Positions 32,936-44,059 of a stretch of DNA of 64,000 nt are shown here, piece after piece. The stretch comes from Pisolithus tinctorius. Its lineage: Eukaryota; Basidiomycota; Agaricomycetes; Boletales; Pisolithaceae. The position numbers were made by a program, and so were the translations under genes. Numbering within the stretch: position 1 is the stretch's first letter; each line of letters begins with the position of its first letter. The notes beneath the pieces were generated by a model, which did not search any database, had not been told where the DNA came from, and saw only the letters and a program-made list of their open reading frames with translations. The stretch covers positions 558,001-622,000 of the forward strand of contig JANFAH010000019.1 in assembly GCA_024663395.1 (NCBI GenBank), given 5' to 3'.

Positions 32936-35843
32936 ATGGCCTTCAGTCAAATCACTGCAACCAATCTAACACCTTCCAGACCCGCTCCCCAGGCACCTGT
33001 ACGACGAACAACCGATACCACGCCTTCTTATAATCATACCTTACAGAACACTGGTTACAGTGCCACCTTCTCATCCGGCTCCTCTTATTCTCCAGACTAT
33101 ACTGGTATCGGGGGCTCCCCTCTTCGGCATCCAGACAGCGCTCTCTGTTCCAATGTGATTCGGTACGGGATGGTCAGCTTGAAGGAGGAGGGCTTCGCCA
33201 GCTTCATGTTTCTGAGAAAATGGCTCCTGCTCAGGGAAGAGACGTTATCGATACATAAAAACGAGGTGAGCGATGTCTACAGGATATCTCTGTGTTCAGC
33301 TGCGCCCTCGGGCGAGCACCAACTGATCGGTTATCGTCCTAGTCTGCACCTCAGCAGAGCGTAATCCCACTCAAGGATATCACGAACATCGAACGAGTCG
33401 ACTTGAAGCCGTACTGTCTACTGCTCGAAACAAAAGATAAACGATACCATCTGTCTCTTAAGAACGACGAAGAGCTTTACGGTTGGCAAGACGATATCTA
33501 TTCTCGCTCTCCGTTGATGGGCGTGAGCAACCCAACCAACTTCGTACACAAAGTACACGTTGGCTTTGATCCAATCACCGGGGCCTTTACCGTGCGTTAC
33601 GACAGTTTTGTTGTCCGAAGATTCAGTTGACGGAACTCTCCGGAATAGGGTATGCCTGAGCAATGGAGCAAACTGCTCACGAAATCCGCTATCACTCGAG
33701 AGGACTACGCAAAGGATCCCCAGGCTGTCCTCGATGTGCTTGAGTTCTATACTGACCATCAGAAGCGTGAGCTGGAAGAAATGGGCATGGGCATGCCTCC
33801 CGTCACGCGTTCCCTATCGGGTAATTCAGCCGGCACACTCTCACCGTACACCGCGGATGGCCCCTCCGCACCCCCACGGTTTAACGCCGGCACCGGCCTT
33901 GGCGGGACTACCCTTGCGAAACTGGACACTCGGCCTCCCGCAATGAAACGCCAGGACTCCGCACCGGCGGAAATGAGTGCCCCTCCGGCCCCCTCCCAGA
34001 ATGGCTTCGCTTCCACCGCGCTCGCTGCCGCTAGGGCCGCGGAGCTAGTGAACAGCTCCCATACCCAACACACCAGCTCGTTGTCATCAAGTCAGGGAGG
34101 CAGTGCACGTCCGCCAATCCCAGCGATACTCCAGGGATCGACCCCCTTACAAGCTACCCGCCCCGCACCCCCTCGCCCACTTCTGACAGCTACACGCCCC
34201 GCACCAGCCGCACCGAAGCCAGTGGTGCCCGCTCACACGCCCTCCTCAGCGGACTTACGTGCACGGGCCCAGGCTCGCAATGTCCCTGAGCAGGGTGCAC
34301 CAAAGCCTTCTTTGGACAAAGCGCCAACTGTCGACGCTCTCGCCCAAAAAGAGCGCGAGCAGAGAGAGCAACGGAGGCGCGAGGAACGGGAGAGGGAAAG
34401 AGAGAAAGAGCGGGAGCGGGAGAAGGAGAAGGAGCGAGAACGCGAGAGACAGCTAAAGGAACAAGGCGATGGACAACAGCCAAGACCTGCTTTACCACCT
34501 GCCAAAACTTCACCTGCTGGTTCTCAGCCCGCCACACACCCCGCCGCCGGGCCTGCAGGTGCAACTGTTGGCCCGCCACCCGTGAAACCGCTGCAACCCA
34601 TTAAGAAGAAGGATGTTCCCACACCTGAGGTCACTGTCACTGCGACTGAAGGCGAGGACCCCGCCGTCGCGGAGGCTGCGCGGAAGCTGAATGAGAAGCC
34701 CAAGGAGAAGGAGAAGCGCATAAGCACAATGACAGAAGCCCAAATTATGGAGAAACTCCGGTCCGTCGTTTCGGAGGACGACCCGAAGACACTGTACAGT
34801 AAGATCAAGAAAGTCGGACAAGGGTAAGTCATGGCTACATATCTGGTCCAGCGATTGTTCACCGTTCTTCAACAGGGCATCTGGTCACGTCTATGTTGCC
34901 AAAACACTGGCAAACGGCAAGAAAGTCGCTATCAAGGAAATGGATCTCTCTCACCAGCCACGGAAGGAACTCATCGTAAACGAGATTCTCGTCATGAAGG
35001 AGTCACAACACCCCAATATTGTCAACTTCCTCGATGCTTACCTTGTCAAGAATACGGAACTTTGGGTCGTCATGGAGTTCATGGAAGGAGGTGCCCTCAC
35101 TGATGTCATAGAAAACAACACGCTAGAAGAAGATCAGATCTCGAGTATATGCTTGGAGGTAAGCTGGTTCTGGTGCTATGCAATACCAACCCTAACCCCC
35201 TCGTACAGACTTGCCAGGGCCTGTGCCATTTACACAGTCAATCCATCATTCACCGCGATATTAAATCCGATAACGTATTGCTGGATGCCCAGGGTCGGGT
35301 GAAGATCAGTATGCATTTCAAGTCTTTTTCATAACGGTGACTGATGTAATATCGATCTTCAGCTGACTTCGGTTTTTGCGCCAAGCTCACCGACCAAAAG
35401 TCTAAACGTGCTACTATGGTGGGCACTCCTTACTGGATGGCACCCGAAGTTGTCAAACAGAAAGAGTACGGTGCTAAAGTTGACATTTGGTCGCTTGGTA
35501 TCATGGCCATCGAGATGATTGAAAACGAACCGCCGTATCTGGACGAAGAGCCGTTGAAGGCGCTCTACTTGATCGCTACGAACGGGACGCCGACGCTCAA
35601 AAAGCCGGAAGCATTAAGCAAGGAACTGAAGAGCTTCCTCAGCGTGTGTCTTTGCGTCGACGTACGGAGCCGGGCCAACTCAAGCGAGTTGTTAAATGTC
35701 AGTCGTTTGCTTATGATTATAAGTACAAGCGCTTGGTTCTGATACGTTATCTGCTACAGCACGAGTTTATGAAGAAGGCCTGCGCACCGTCCGGTCTAGC
35801 GTCTCTGTTACGATTCAAGACAAAGCCGCAAGCAGCATCGTGA
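32936..35843 (+). CDS. CLA4: p21-activated kinase, Cla4 type (PH, CRIB, kinase)
   Basis: Seven exons, all phases closed: 32936-33265, 33355-33591, 33649-34823, 34876-35158, 35209-35308, 35363-35697 and 35760-35843; 847 aa. PH domain at about residues 70-170 ([36 protein letters not shown]), CRIB directly after ([16 protein letters not shown]) for Cdc42 binding, and a long Pro/Ala-rich linker. The linker holds an uninterrupted charged helix of alternating E and R/K at about residues 410-440. The kinase domain shows [25 protein letters not shown] and [11 protein letters not shown]. Cla4 kinases act in septin organisation, polarity and septation. The PH-CRIB-kinase order separates it from Ste20, which lacks the PH domain. 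The start is the first Met in frame with the PH exon. Confidence 0.93.
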
Positions 35844-36637
35844 TAGGTTACCCCTCTCTCGATTCGATTGATTCGATTCTCTTGCAATGTAATCTATTTT
35901 CTCCCCTGACCTGACCGATGCGGTATCCTTTTTTCTTTCTCCTTGTAATACACCCTTATCTTCCGCACGCTGGGCAGCACTACAACGAACTGGTTTCCTC
36001 TAGCCGATACACAACTACCACGCCCGTCCGTCTTACCTGTTTGTCAGGACAGTCTATGGATGTTGGATGTGACTACGATACTGGTTCCCGTTTTTCGCAA
36101 CCCACCTCCGCACTTCTTTTCTTTTCTTTTCTTTTTGGTTTTTTCAATCATTCATGTTGATATTTCTCCTTAGTTGCCTAGCAATGAAATTGTTGTAATA
36201 ACCTTGAGATTTACATAAAAGCCGCCATATATAAGTGGCGAGCTAGAACATAGAATTTTGGATGAGAACAAGCCCTGAATTCAATCGATCATGAGAGATT
36301 CGTATGATAGAAACTCGAACAAGTACCTACATAAACATAGACATTTGTACAGACGGAAAGACGTGTTAAGATAAAAGTGGGCCATAACGACATACGCCAA
36401 AAGAGACCATAAGTTGCTTGCGTACATATGAGTAACTACATACACGATAATGTGAAAGGCATGGATGGAATCAACATGGACTTTCAGATATAGACCCTAA
36501 TTGACGTGCAGAAAGGATAAGGAGACATCGTGCCAGTCGTGGTCAGAGAAGCTTCTATGGATGAATGGATGCATATGATATTGAATGCTGAGGGCGGAAA
36601 AAATGGGATTGTATAAAAAAAAGTGGAAAACGTTCGT
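35844..36637. other. Intergenic, tail-to-tail
   Basis: 3' flanks of the kinase (+) and CNOT11 (-). Contains a pyrimidine run (CTTTTCTTTTC type) near 36116-36137. No gene seen. Confidence 0.45.
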
Positions 36638-38336
36638 TCAGAACCTTCCAGCGGCCAAGATGCGGTAGAGAGTGTTGGCTTCCTCGAACCTAGCGTTGCG
36701 CAATGTAAAATGGATCATTTCGGTAGTGTCCGCGTCCGACGTCGTGTCCACAACAGACAGCCGGATGAGAGATGCATAAAAGCGGCAGAGCTAAACATCG
36801 AAATCAGAATGTTTCCGAGCCAAGGTCAGATTGGTGTCGTATGGTCTCACGTTTTGAACACCCTTTGCGAACCGATCATCGCTGATGAGTCCTTCACGCT
36901 CTTCGCGTTCGGCATTTTCGAGCCATTTTATACTCTCGTGGATGAAACGACCGAGTACCTCCGTATAGATTACGTCAGCGACGGTCGTCTTCCCACCAGT
37001 AGTGGAGTCAATCAAGATCGTCGTATCCTGCAGAAGTCGGACCAGCAGGTCAAAGGAAGGCAAAGTGGGAGGAAGTTGCTTTAAAGCGTCTATGTATGCA
37101 GAGGGGCCATGAGGCTGGGCATTAAGCGGGTTGGATGTCAGCAATGCCAAAACAAGTTGATAGGCTATGTTAGGATTATGAGCGACAATAGGAGGCAGGT
37201 CCATGGATGTGATCACGGGGGGTGACGTCAAACTGGGTATCAAGGGGGTCAGGATCTGCAGGTACGAATTATGAATTATAATTTGCACGTGTATTGATGG
37301 TGTGAAAAAGGTTACCCTTTGTTCCGTGAGAGTAAGTGTCCGATCACGAGCAGCTAAAAGCAGCTTCATTCCGTGGGCAAGGCGTTCATTCTGTTCATCT
37401 TCCTCAGGAGAGACATGTAACTCGGCGTTTACGGTCAATGATTGGCCCGCAGAAGAGCCCTTAAGATCAAGAATCCGGGCTTCTTGGGTGGTGCCCTGTT
37501 GGGGAAGACCGGAAATACCCCTGGAGAAAATCAAATGTCGCCACCCGGATATGACTAGTACTACATACGCTTCAGTTAGATTTGAGTCCAAAGAGCTTTC
37601 CTCTTCCAAAAAGAGATTGGACGCTCTAAGTTCAGGAAGCAGCGGAGACCTGGTCAACGTGCTAGGAGAATAAGGTCCGATCTGATGGATGGTCAGCGCC
37701 TTCCGGAATGGTAACGTAGCAAGAAGATCAATACATCATTTCCATCGCCTTTCAAGATTTTCCAAAGGACCCAAACCAATTGCTCATTCTCACTAAAACC
37801 ACCCTCGGTGGCAACCTGGGCAGCGTGACCTCTCTCCTTGACGAACGTGGCATACAGAGCGGACTTGAAAGGGTTGAGTGAAATCGGGTAGGGAGCGTAC
37901 ATAGAATACAAAATAAACGAGACCAAAATCCGTTGAGCGAGCTGCGAAGGAAGCGGGGAGGTAGATATGTCAAGAAGTGGACCACAGGCGAGAACATGGC
38001 TTTTACCTCGACGGAAGAATTGAGAAGGGGAAGTAATGCATCGAGGGCCAGCTGAAACCGAGCAGTTGGCTGGACAAGTTGCGAGAATGCCTGGGCTGCG
38101 GTCGAGCATGGAAGGGTGTACGCCCGAACGAGGAGATGTGCGACCGACGCACGGACAGGATCCCCTGAGTTGATCTGACTCGGAAAGGTGGGTGATAAGA
38201 TATTACTTGTAGCAGAAGACTTTGGGAAGAACCGCGAGCCAGCCATCGCTGGCGTGACTGGAACACCCCTTCCAGAAGTTGCTGTCGTAGTCGTTGTCGG
38301 CGACGGCGACGGCGACGAAGAATTCGTCCAACTCAT
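36638..38336 (-). CDS. CCR4-NOT complex subunit 11 (CNOT11/C2orf29 family)
   Basis: Six exons in phase: 38336-38007, 37941-37735, 37681-37569, 37520-37316, 37255-36851 and 36790-36638; 470 aa. CNOT11 binds CNOT10 and NOT1 in the complex that shortens mRNA poly(A) tails. Family marks: SMYAPYPISLNPFKSAL in the first half, LPPIVAHNPNIAYQLVLALL and YTEVLGRFIHESIKWLEN in the conserved C-terminal domain, and a last exon with LCRFYASLIRL and FTLRNARFEEANTLYRIL. The N-terminal ~60 residues are Ser/Thr-rich and low complexity. The start at 38336 (MSWTNSSSP) is preferred over an upstream Met at 38456 because the upstream part is not conserved-looking. The gene is on the strand opposite to the kinase and shows no odd features. 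Confidence 0.85.
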
Positions 38337-38681
38337 CGTCCATAACCTCTCCGATGTCCACCCAGCGCACCTTCCAAGAACAGACAGCCGTTTGTTGGTG
38401 TTTGTTTGGATACTCCAAGCGGGCCGCGCGGCGGACGCAACCAATTTCACTGCCAACTACAAACCATCATTGATTTTCACACTATAGTTGTGCATTATTA
38501 ACGGAGCCAGCCACCAGCGTCTGAGTGGGTAAGGTTAACGTCCCAGATTAAATCCACTCCAATGACCCCCATCGCACAGAATATCAGTGTCAGGGCACTC
38601 AGTCAGGGTGGCAAGGTCAGGGGTTTCAGCTTCTACCGACTACACGATACCTCACAGCACCCCTAGTACCTCATCTATTAC

Positions 38682-39291
38682 ATGGTTACTGTCGTCGCTA
38701 TCGTTATCGTCGTTGTGATTTTTCTGCTTATACTATGGAGGTAAGCAAACGACCACCATCACCCCGGCCACCTCTCATTAACTCTTCGAAACCAGATTCT
38801 ATATCCTCCGCAGAATCAATCGTTCTTCTCCTAGTCTCATCCATCCTCTCCGGAATTCCGGTTCCCAATCATGGGAACGAACTCGTGGCTCCTCCTACCA
38901 ACCATACAGAGTTCCCATGGTCCCCCCGATCGATGACGCACACCATCCGAACCGCCAGGTCCGAGCCGTTGATACAGATGCCGTTGGACGCCGACTCAGT
39001 TCCCTAGGAGCCTCTGGCCCAGATAGAAAGGACGAACTTCCAGCTTACGACAAGTCTGGAGGTCCACCAAGATATCTACAGTCCTTGTACCAGGGATCCC
39101 AGGAACTACCGTATAATATGCTACCTCTGCATACCGTTACAGAGGGTGGTGCAGATAACTCTCAGAACAGAGGTATGCTTGCTTGATTTCTACTTCGTTG
39201 ATGCACGTGTACGACAACATGTTCACACAATGCACTAGACCGTGATGTACTGAAGTCACCTCCACCAGCGTATCTTGACCCACGCAGTTGA
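38682..39291 (+). CDS. Single-pass membrane protein with PPxY tail (TM-PY1)
   Basis: Three exons, 38682-38740, 38796-39172 and 39239-39291, phases closed, 162 aa. The protein opens with a hydrophobic segment (VAIVIVVVIFLLIL) followed by a basic stop-transfer stretch WRFYILRRINR, so the tail is probably cytosolic. The tail is polar and carries LPAY, GPPRY and, close to the end, SPPPAYLDPRS. PPxY is the ligand of WW domains, best known in Rsp5/Nedd4 ubiquitin ligases, so an adaptor or substrate role is a fair inference. There is no luminal domain beyond a few residues. The neighbour at 40556 has the same design. I know no named family for either. Confidence 0.7.
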
Positions 39292-40555
39292 GACATCTGG
39301 CTAAGTTGTTTTGTTACATACTATCAGGTTTTTTGCTTTTTGTTTCTTCAGTTTGTACCACGCAACTACATCTGTCAATTACTGTTGACTGTTGTATCAT
39401 CTACATATGTCTTACTCTGGATGTTGTATACCGGCTCGTGTATCAAAATTTGTGCAGAAAACGAAACTGACGACGGACAGTCGGACGTTCCTATCTACCT
39501 CAAGTGGAGATGCGCTGCGGTGCCAGGGACAACAGGAGCCACTGCACAGCGTCCGCAGTCGACTGACTTGGTGACATAGCTCACAGCCACCCAAGTTGAT
39601 AGACTCCTCAGTACCTGAGAGCCGGCTCTATATGAACGCCTCTGACTGTCTGAGACTCTACGTTGTTCTGACAGAACTCTCGCTGAACCCTTCGGTAAAG
39701 AACATTCGGCGAGCAGCGGATGCTAATTGAAGCAGACTGGATAGTCAACCAGTACCCTCATTAATGAACACGGACAGTAATGGGGCAGTGCCTACTGTGT
39801 TTTTAGCTGAACCACAGGAGCGTGATATGTAAGGAAACCAATGCCCACTGTTGCCGTTCCCGAAGTGTCCAGGAAATGGCAATGCTACTTCTATAGATTG
39901 TAAGTGTTGCTAACAGGTGCACCGTACCTAAATTTTGGGTGACGCATTAATGATACTCACATATATTTTTTCCCGTGGCAAGAACGAAAACAATTGGAGG
40001 CCAATGGAAGGCTGGATTCGATGGCCACCAGCCCAGATGCTACGTTGCAGATTGGATACAGTTACATGGTGCCTTCATATCCAACCTGCAGCGTGTCCGG
40101 TAGGGCAGTTTGCTGTGAAAAAGAGCAGAAGGGACCTGCTTACGCACCTCCACCCTGGTTCCTCTACACCGGTTTGCAGCATGGCACGCCGGCATACCAA
40201 CCGTAAGGGAGCCAGATTGCCACACCAAATGGCAGCAGTACTGGCATCTACGGCTGTACATACACCGGTCATCTGGACCTAGGTAAGCCGCGCGACAACT
40301 ACATGAACTCGCCCAACTACAGATACTCAAAGAACATATACATTTACCCGGGAAAACCCGGCCCTCCTGTGGTCATTGGTCCACCGGCACCGACCGTAAG
40401 GAGAACCCACTTAAGAACATGCTCAACTTCCTTGCGCCCAATTCCAAAGTCAGACTACCCCATGGCTCCCGTCCAGCGACGACTTCGTGCCTCTAGGGCC
40501 GTAGCAATGAACATGGCCAGTAAAGTCAAACATGAAACCAGGGGATTTGGAGCTG
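39292..40555 (+). other. Unassigned stretch with a Tyr/Pro-rich ORF
   Basis: An open frame to 40206 encodes VPSYPTCSVSGRAVCC and then GPAYAPPPW and GTPAYQP; a possible acceptor (GGCAAG) lies near 39981. It may be the last exon of another small tail protein, but I find no matching membrane exon with confidence. A hydrophobic ORF near 39288-39470 and an ORF at 40303-40550 remain unassigned. Confidence 0.25.
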
Positions 40556-40961
40556 ATGATAACATGTCAACAGCCAGCTGTTGTTGGGGCCTGGCCTTGG
40601 ATCGTTGGTGGATTGGCCCTAGTATTCGTGCTTTTTGCAGTGCTTTGGTACGTCTTTGGACCACAGCCCCGTGCGCAACTCTAACTGGCTGTGGTGCAGT
40701 TGTATAGTTCGGAGGAGACGCAGGTCGGCGACTTACTTCGTTGCGGTGAGCAACGCAAACGCCATGGGAAGTGAATCTGGTGGACCTCGGAATTCATCAT
40801 ACATGCGGCCAACGAGAAATCGTGTGCCTGCTATGGCCAGCGCTCCCGGATCTACTAACTGTATTTCCAACGATCCAATGTACCAAGGTCATTCCGATGG
40901 ACCACTGCCCAAGGATGATGCAATACCGTCGACACCACCCCCAGCGTATCATAATCCATGA
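40556..40961 (+). CDS. Single-pass membrane protein with PPxY tail (TM-PY2)
   Basis: Two exons, 40556-40647 and 40700-40961, joined in phase, 117 aa. A short N-terminus (MITCQQPAVVG) leads into a membrane segment WIVGGLALVFVLFAVLCCIV and a strongly basic RRRRR stop-transfer, then a polar tail rich in Asn, Ser and Pro, ending STPPPAYHNP. The overall plan (tiny outside part, one helix, basic anchor, PPPAY near the C-terminus) equals that of the gene at 38682, though the sequences differ. The C-terminal PPxY could recruit an Rsp5-type ligase. The intron is 52 bp with GTACGT...GTGCAG borders. Confidence 0.65.
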
Positions 40962-41373
40962 TACGGTCATTCCTCCGTGTGGATACTTTGACGAAGCGAA
41001 GCTAGGAGGTGCATGCCAAAGGACTGAAGCAGATTTAAATCTTCTGGTTACTTCGCACTCGTAAATTGTCATTCGTAGTTGTCATTCACCACCCAGCCGG
41101 GGTGGATATTTATGATTTACTGTACGCATGTAATGTGATGTAGTCAATAAGGTAGCTACTCAGATGCTCGCTTCATAATCAGTGTTGTGGCTTTCAGGAG
41201 GTAGTCCTCGATACATCCCTCAGATACTGCAAGTGAACTGCATAAACCTGAAATTAGTAGACAGAACCGAAGCATAAATGATTAGAAGAGAAATATTAAT
41301 TCAATATCACGAGTCGCGATCCACCCGTGGAAGGACCGTTCCATTGCATTCGGTTCTGCGTGGGGGGATTTGC

Positions 41374-42074
41374 TTAGTGCCATCTGAGCTCATCCATGAC
41401 ATGCAGTACCACATCCTTGTCTGCCTCGCGTTCCATTTCGTATGGGATTACGATCTCCTTTATTCGGTCTTCCCATTCATGTTCCTGGTTATGCACAGCT
41501 GGTACCCAGTGTGCTTTCAAATATTTCCAGTGAGCGGGGGAACCATCCCGAGGCCTCCCAATCAATCAATGCCACGACCTTATCGTCTTTCACCATGGCG
41601 TTGCGCAGATCAATGTCTCCGTGTATAAATACTAGGGAGTATGATCGCGAGTCACCCCACAACGTTTGGCGGAAACTCGGATAGGTCGTGCCGTCGACGA
41701 AGGGCCAAGTTCACGTCCGCTTCGTCCGCGTATGGCCCGCTGATTCCAGCCTGCTCATCAGCAGGCCAACCCTATGCAAGTCTGTCGTCGGAGACAGGCT
41801 GACTAGTGACAGAACCGATCAAGGTGCCAACAGGGAGTTTTAGCGCCCTGATTTGCAAGATATAATTATGGAGTTGGACAATGATCCGGTCCCGCGCGAG
41901 ACCGTCGAGGGAAAGCCAGGTCTGGATATCTAGAGACTCTCCAGCAGCCCTTTCCATGAATATAAAGACGGCATCTGGTATCGCAAAGCCTTGTCCCATT
42001 CCAAATTCCCGTAGGCAATACGGGTTTGCTTGATGTAAACGTAAGGACTCAAGGTTCCTTCGCAATAAATACAT
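41374..42074 (-). pseudogene. Aminoglycoside-phosphotransferase-like (APH family) pseudogene
   Basis: Recognisable pieces of the fungal APH/choline-kinase-like family: IPDAVFIFMERAAGESLD, GPYADEAD, the catalytic-loop motif FIHGDIDLRNAMV, VALIDWEASGWF and an EWEDRIKEIV tail. Damage: an in-frame TAG just after SDDRLA (about 41775), a frame change between the NLALR and SRSYSLVF blocks (about 41660), and an extra C in the run after SGWF (about 41537). The N-terminal lobe is missing or not recognisable. These proteins phosphorylate small substrates that are mostly unknown in fungi. This copy marks the left border of the hydrolase-HET array. Confidence 0.75.
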
Positions 42075-42352
42075 CCACGTTACCTGGCTGTACTACATAT
42101 TAGCCGGAACGGCTTACTTTGCCAGTTGTAAGGAACCACAGCGGACGTGGGCCATAGAACCCATTTCTCGAAAAATAGTCGAATTCTCCGCTAAAGAGCC
42201 AAACACATGCGACGGTTGGTGGACGTTTCATCGTCGGGAATGAAAAGACTCGAACGACCAGATGGATGGCGAACTTTGGGCGAAACCATTGCACTCTAGA
42301 CTGAACTCCAAAAATTCCGCTGCAAGCCAATGATCAATAATCCACTGCCTGT

Positions 42353-43320
42353 GATGGCTTGTGCTGGCCCATCCAAGACCCCAAGCACACCGCGTACACA
42401 GGAGATAATTGACCCTAGTACGTGACAACGTCAATCCACGACAACAGGGTTCCTTGATCCCTGTGTTCAGCTTACCCTTTGCTTGAGGCCAGCCGCTCAG
42501 CTATTGAATCCATCAGACGTGAAACTTTCACGTACGGGTCCTCAGACGTTCACAAGGTGTGTTTGATGTTCCCATGTTGTTGGGAGAGTCTGTTAACAGA
42601 TATTTGCTGGACGTCTACTACTCCCCGCTGCCAGGATGCGACAACGGGCTTCCACCGATCCTTATCTTTCTCTATGGTGGCGGACTAGTTCGTGGGGCAC
42701 GCTCGTCCTCGCCTGCTAACCTCGTACATAACAACCCTGGCGCTTTCTTTGCATCCATTCTGGTCGTGATTCCAGATTATCGTCTCGCTCCTGAGATCAC
42801 CTTTTCTCAGGGCTCAGAATATGTGCGCGACACAGTTGAATAGACGATCAGAAGTGTCGCTGAGGGTGACTCAAACCGCGTGTCTCTTCTCGGTCACTCT
42901 GCGGGTGGTTTGCACTTGGCCTCTTATTTGCTCCTGCCCTCTCTATTCCTATCTTCTGCATTTGGCTGTGTACGTGGTGTCATACTGATTGGCGTTCCAT
43001 GCGAGATTTTGTGGTCTCGCCCTCAGTTCTACGCTGTCACGCAAACGTGTTATGAAAGGTTGCGGTCAATCATCCGCTGAGCTTGCTTCGTCGGGCAGAT
43101 GACTCACACATCCCTTCGCTCCCTCCGACCCGGAATGTCATGGCGGCAAGCGAAACACGTACGATATCGGTTTCGATCCAAACATCTTCTCGGGAATTCA
43201 AGAGCAGGGGAAGTACTATCGCGGAATTCGTTCTTGAAGGTCGTGATCATTTGAGTCCCATCTTGGCCCTTAGCTCGGGTAGTGGCGAAGATTGGGTCAC
43301 AATATTGTGAGATGGATCAT
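42353..43320 (+). pseudogene. Alpha/beta-hydrolase, array copy 1 (inactive)
   Basis: Matches the copy at 48823 along its length, with the same splice borders (CCTA|GTACGT, CACAAG|GTGTGT). It keeps LSL/FLYGGG, DYRLAPE and GHSAGG, but it has a TAG at 42841 where copy 2 has TGG, a frame change in the YERLRSII region near 43055, and another stop at 43078. The catalytic-type His of GHDH in copy 2 is Arg here (GRDH). It is clearly a pseudogene. Confidence 0.85.
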
Positions 43321-44059
43321 CGGGTAACTTGTCTGCACCGTCGTTTTTGTGGGTTTTATAAACTGATACACTACAAAGGCGTGGACAATGAAAAATTAGC
43401 TACAATGGACCACAAGCACCAGTTGTACCAGTGTTGTATTTCAGTGGAAGATAACACGTTATGAAACGTTAGGACCCTGCGCGCCCAAGAATTGCACTAA
43501 TCCCTGTGTATTACCAATTATCCCGTGAATTTATCCTCGCTCAACTATTTTGCTATTCGGTATCGCATTCTATCTTCCGCTTCGCGCAGACAAAGGTGCC
43601 ACTGGGGGTTTGTAATTAACCAGTCAGAACAAAGCGTGCTCGTTGCAAATGTCAATCGTCTGCCTGATCGTGCATAAGTGCAATCACAGCGGCTATGAAC
43701 TTCTTCCAAAAAATCGTCGGCGGTTCCGATGGCGCTGAACTAAGGTTGGACTTCATCTTCTCCATCCTCACCATTTCCGCTACCTCGCGCCGCAACACTG
43801 TGGTATCGGCATTTTGGCATCACAACTTCCGCTAAGAATGGAATACATCAAAGGTCAGTTTACAGTGTGAGCAATTTATAGATGGACTACAGATATGCAG
43901 TTAATCCTGTAGCAACCTAACACGCATGCGTCGCATGGGTTTGTCCTCAGTCTCATCTACATAGGACTCGCCCAGCCCAGCATGAGAGGTCACTCTTGAC
44001 TGATCCTCAACTGCAATAATCACGATCCCTGTGTACAAGTTGAACCTACCCAGGAAAAG
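43321..44059. other. Spacer between hydrolase copy 1 and HET-2
   Basis: Contains the decayed equivalent of the possible last hydrolase exon (near 43378-43460). No other feature I can support. Confidence 0.45.

Noticed and set aside
34190..34579. Minus-strand Ser/Arg-rich ORFs under the PAK linker
   Set aside because: They are a by-product of the GAG/CGG-rich charged linker on the coding strand.
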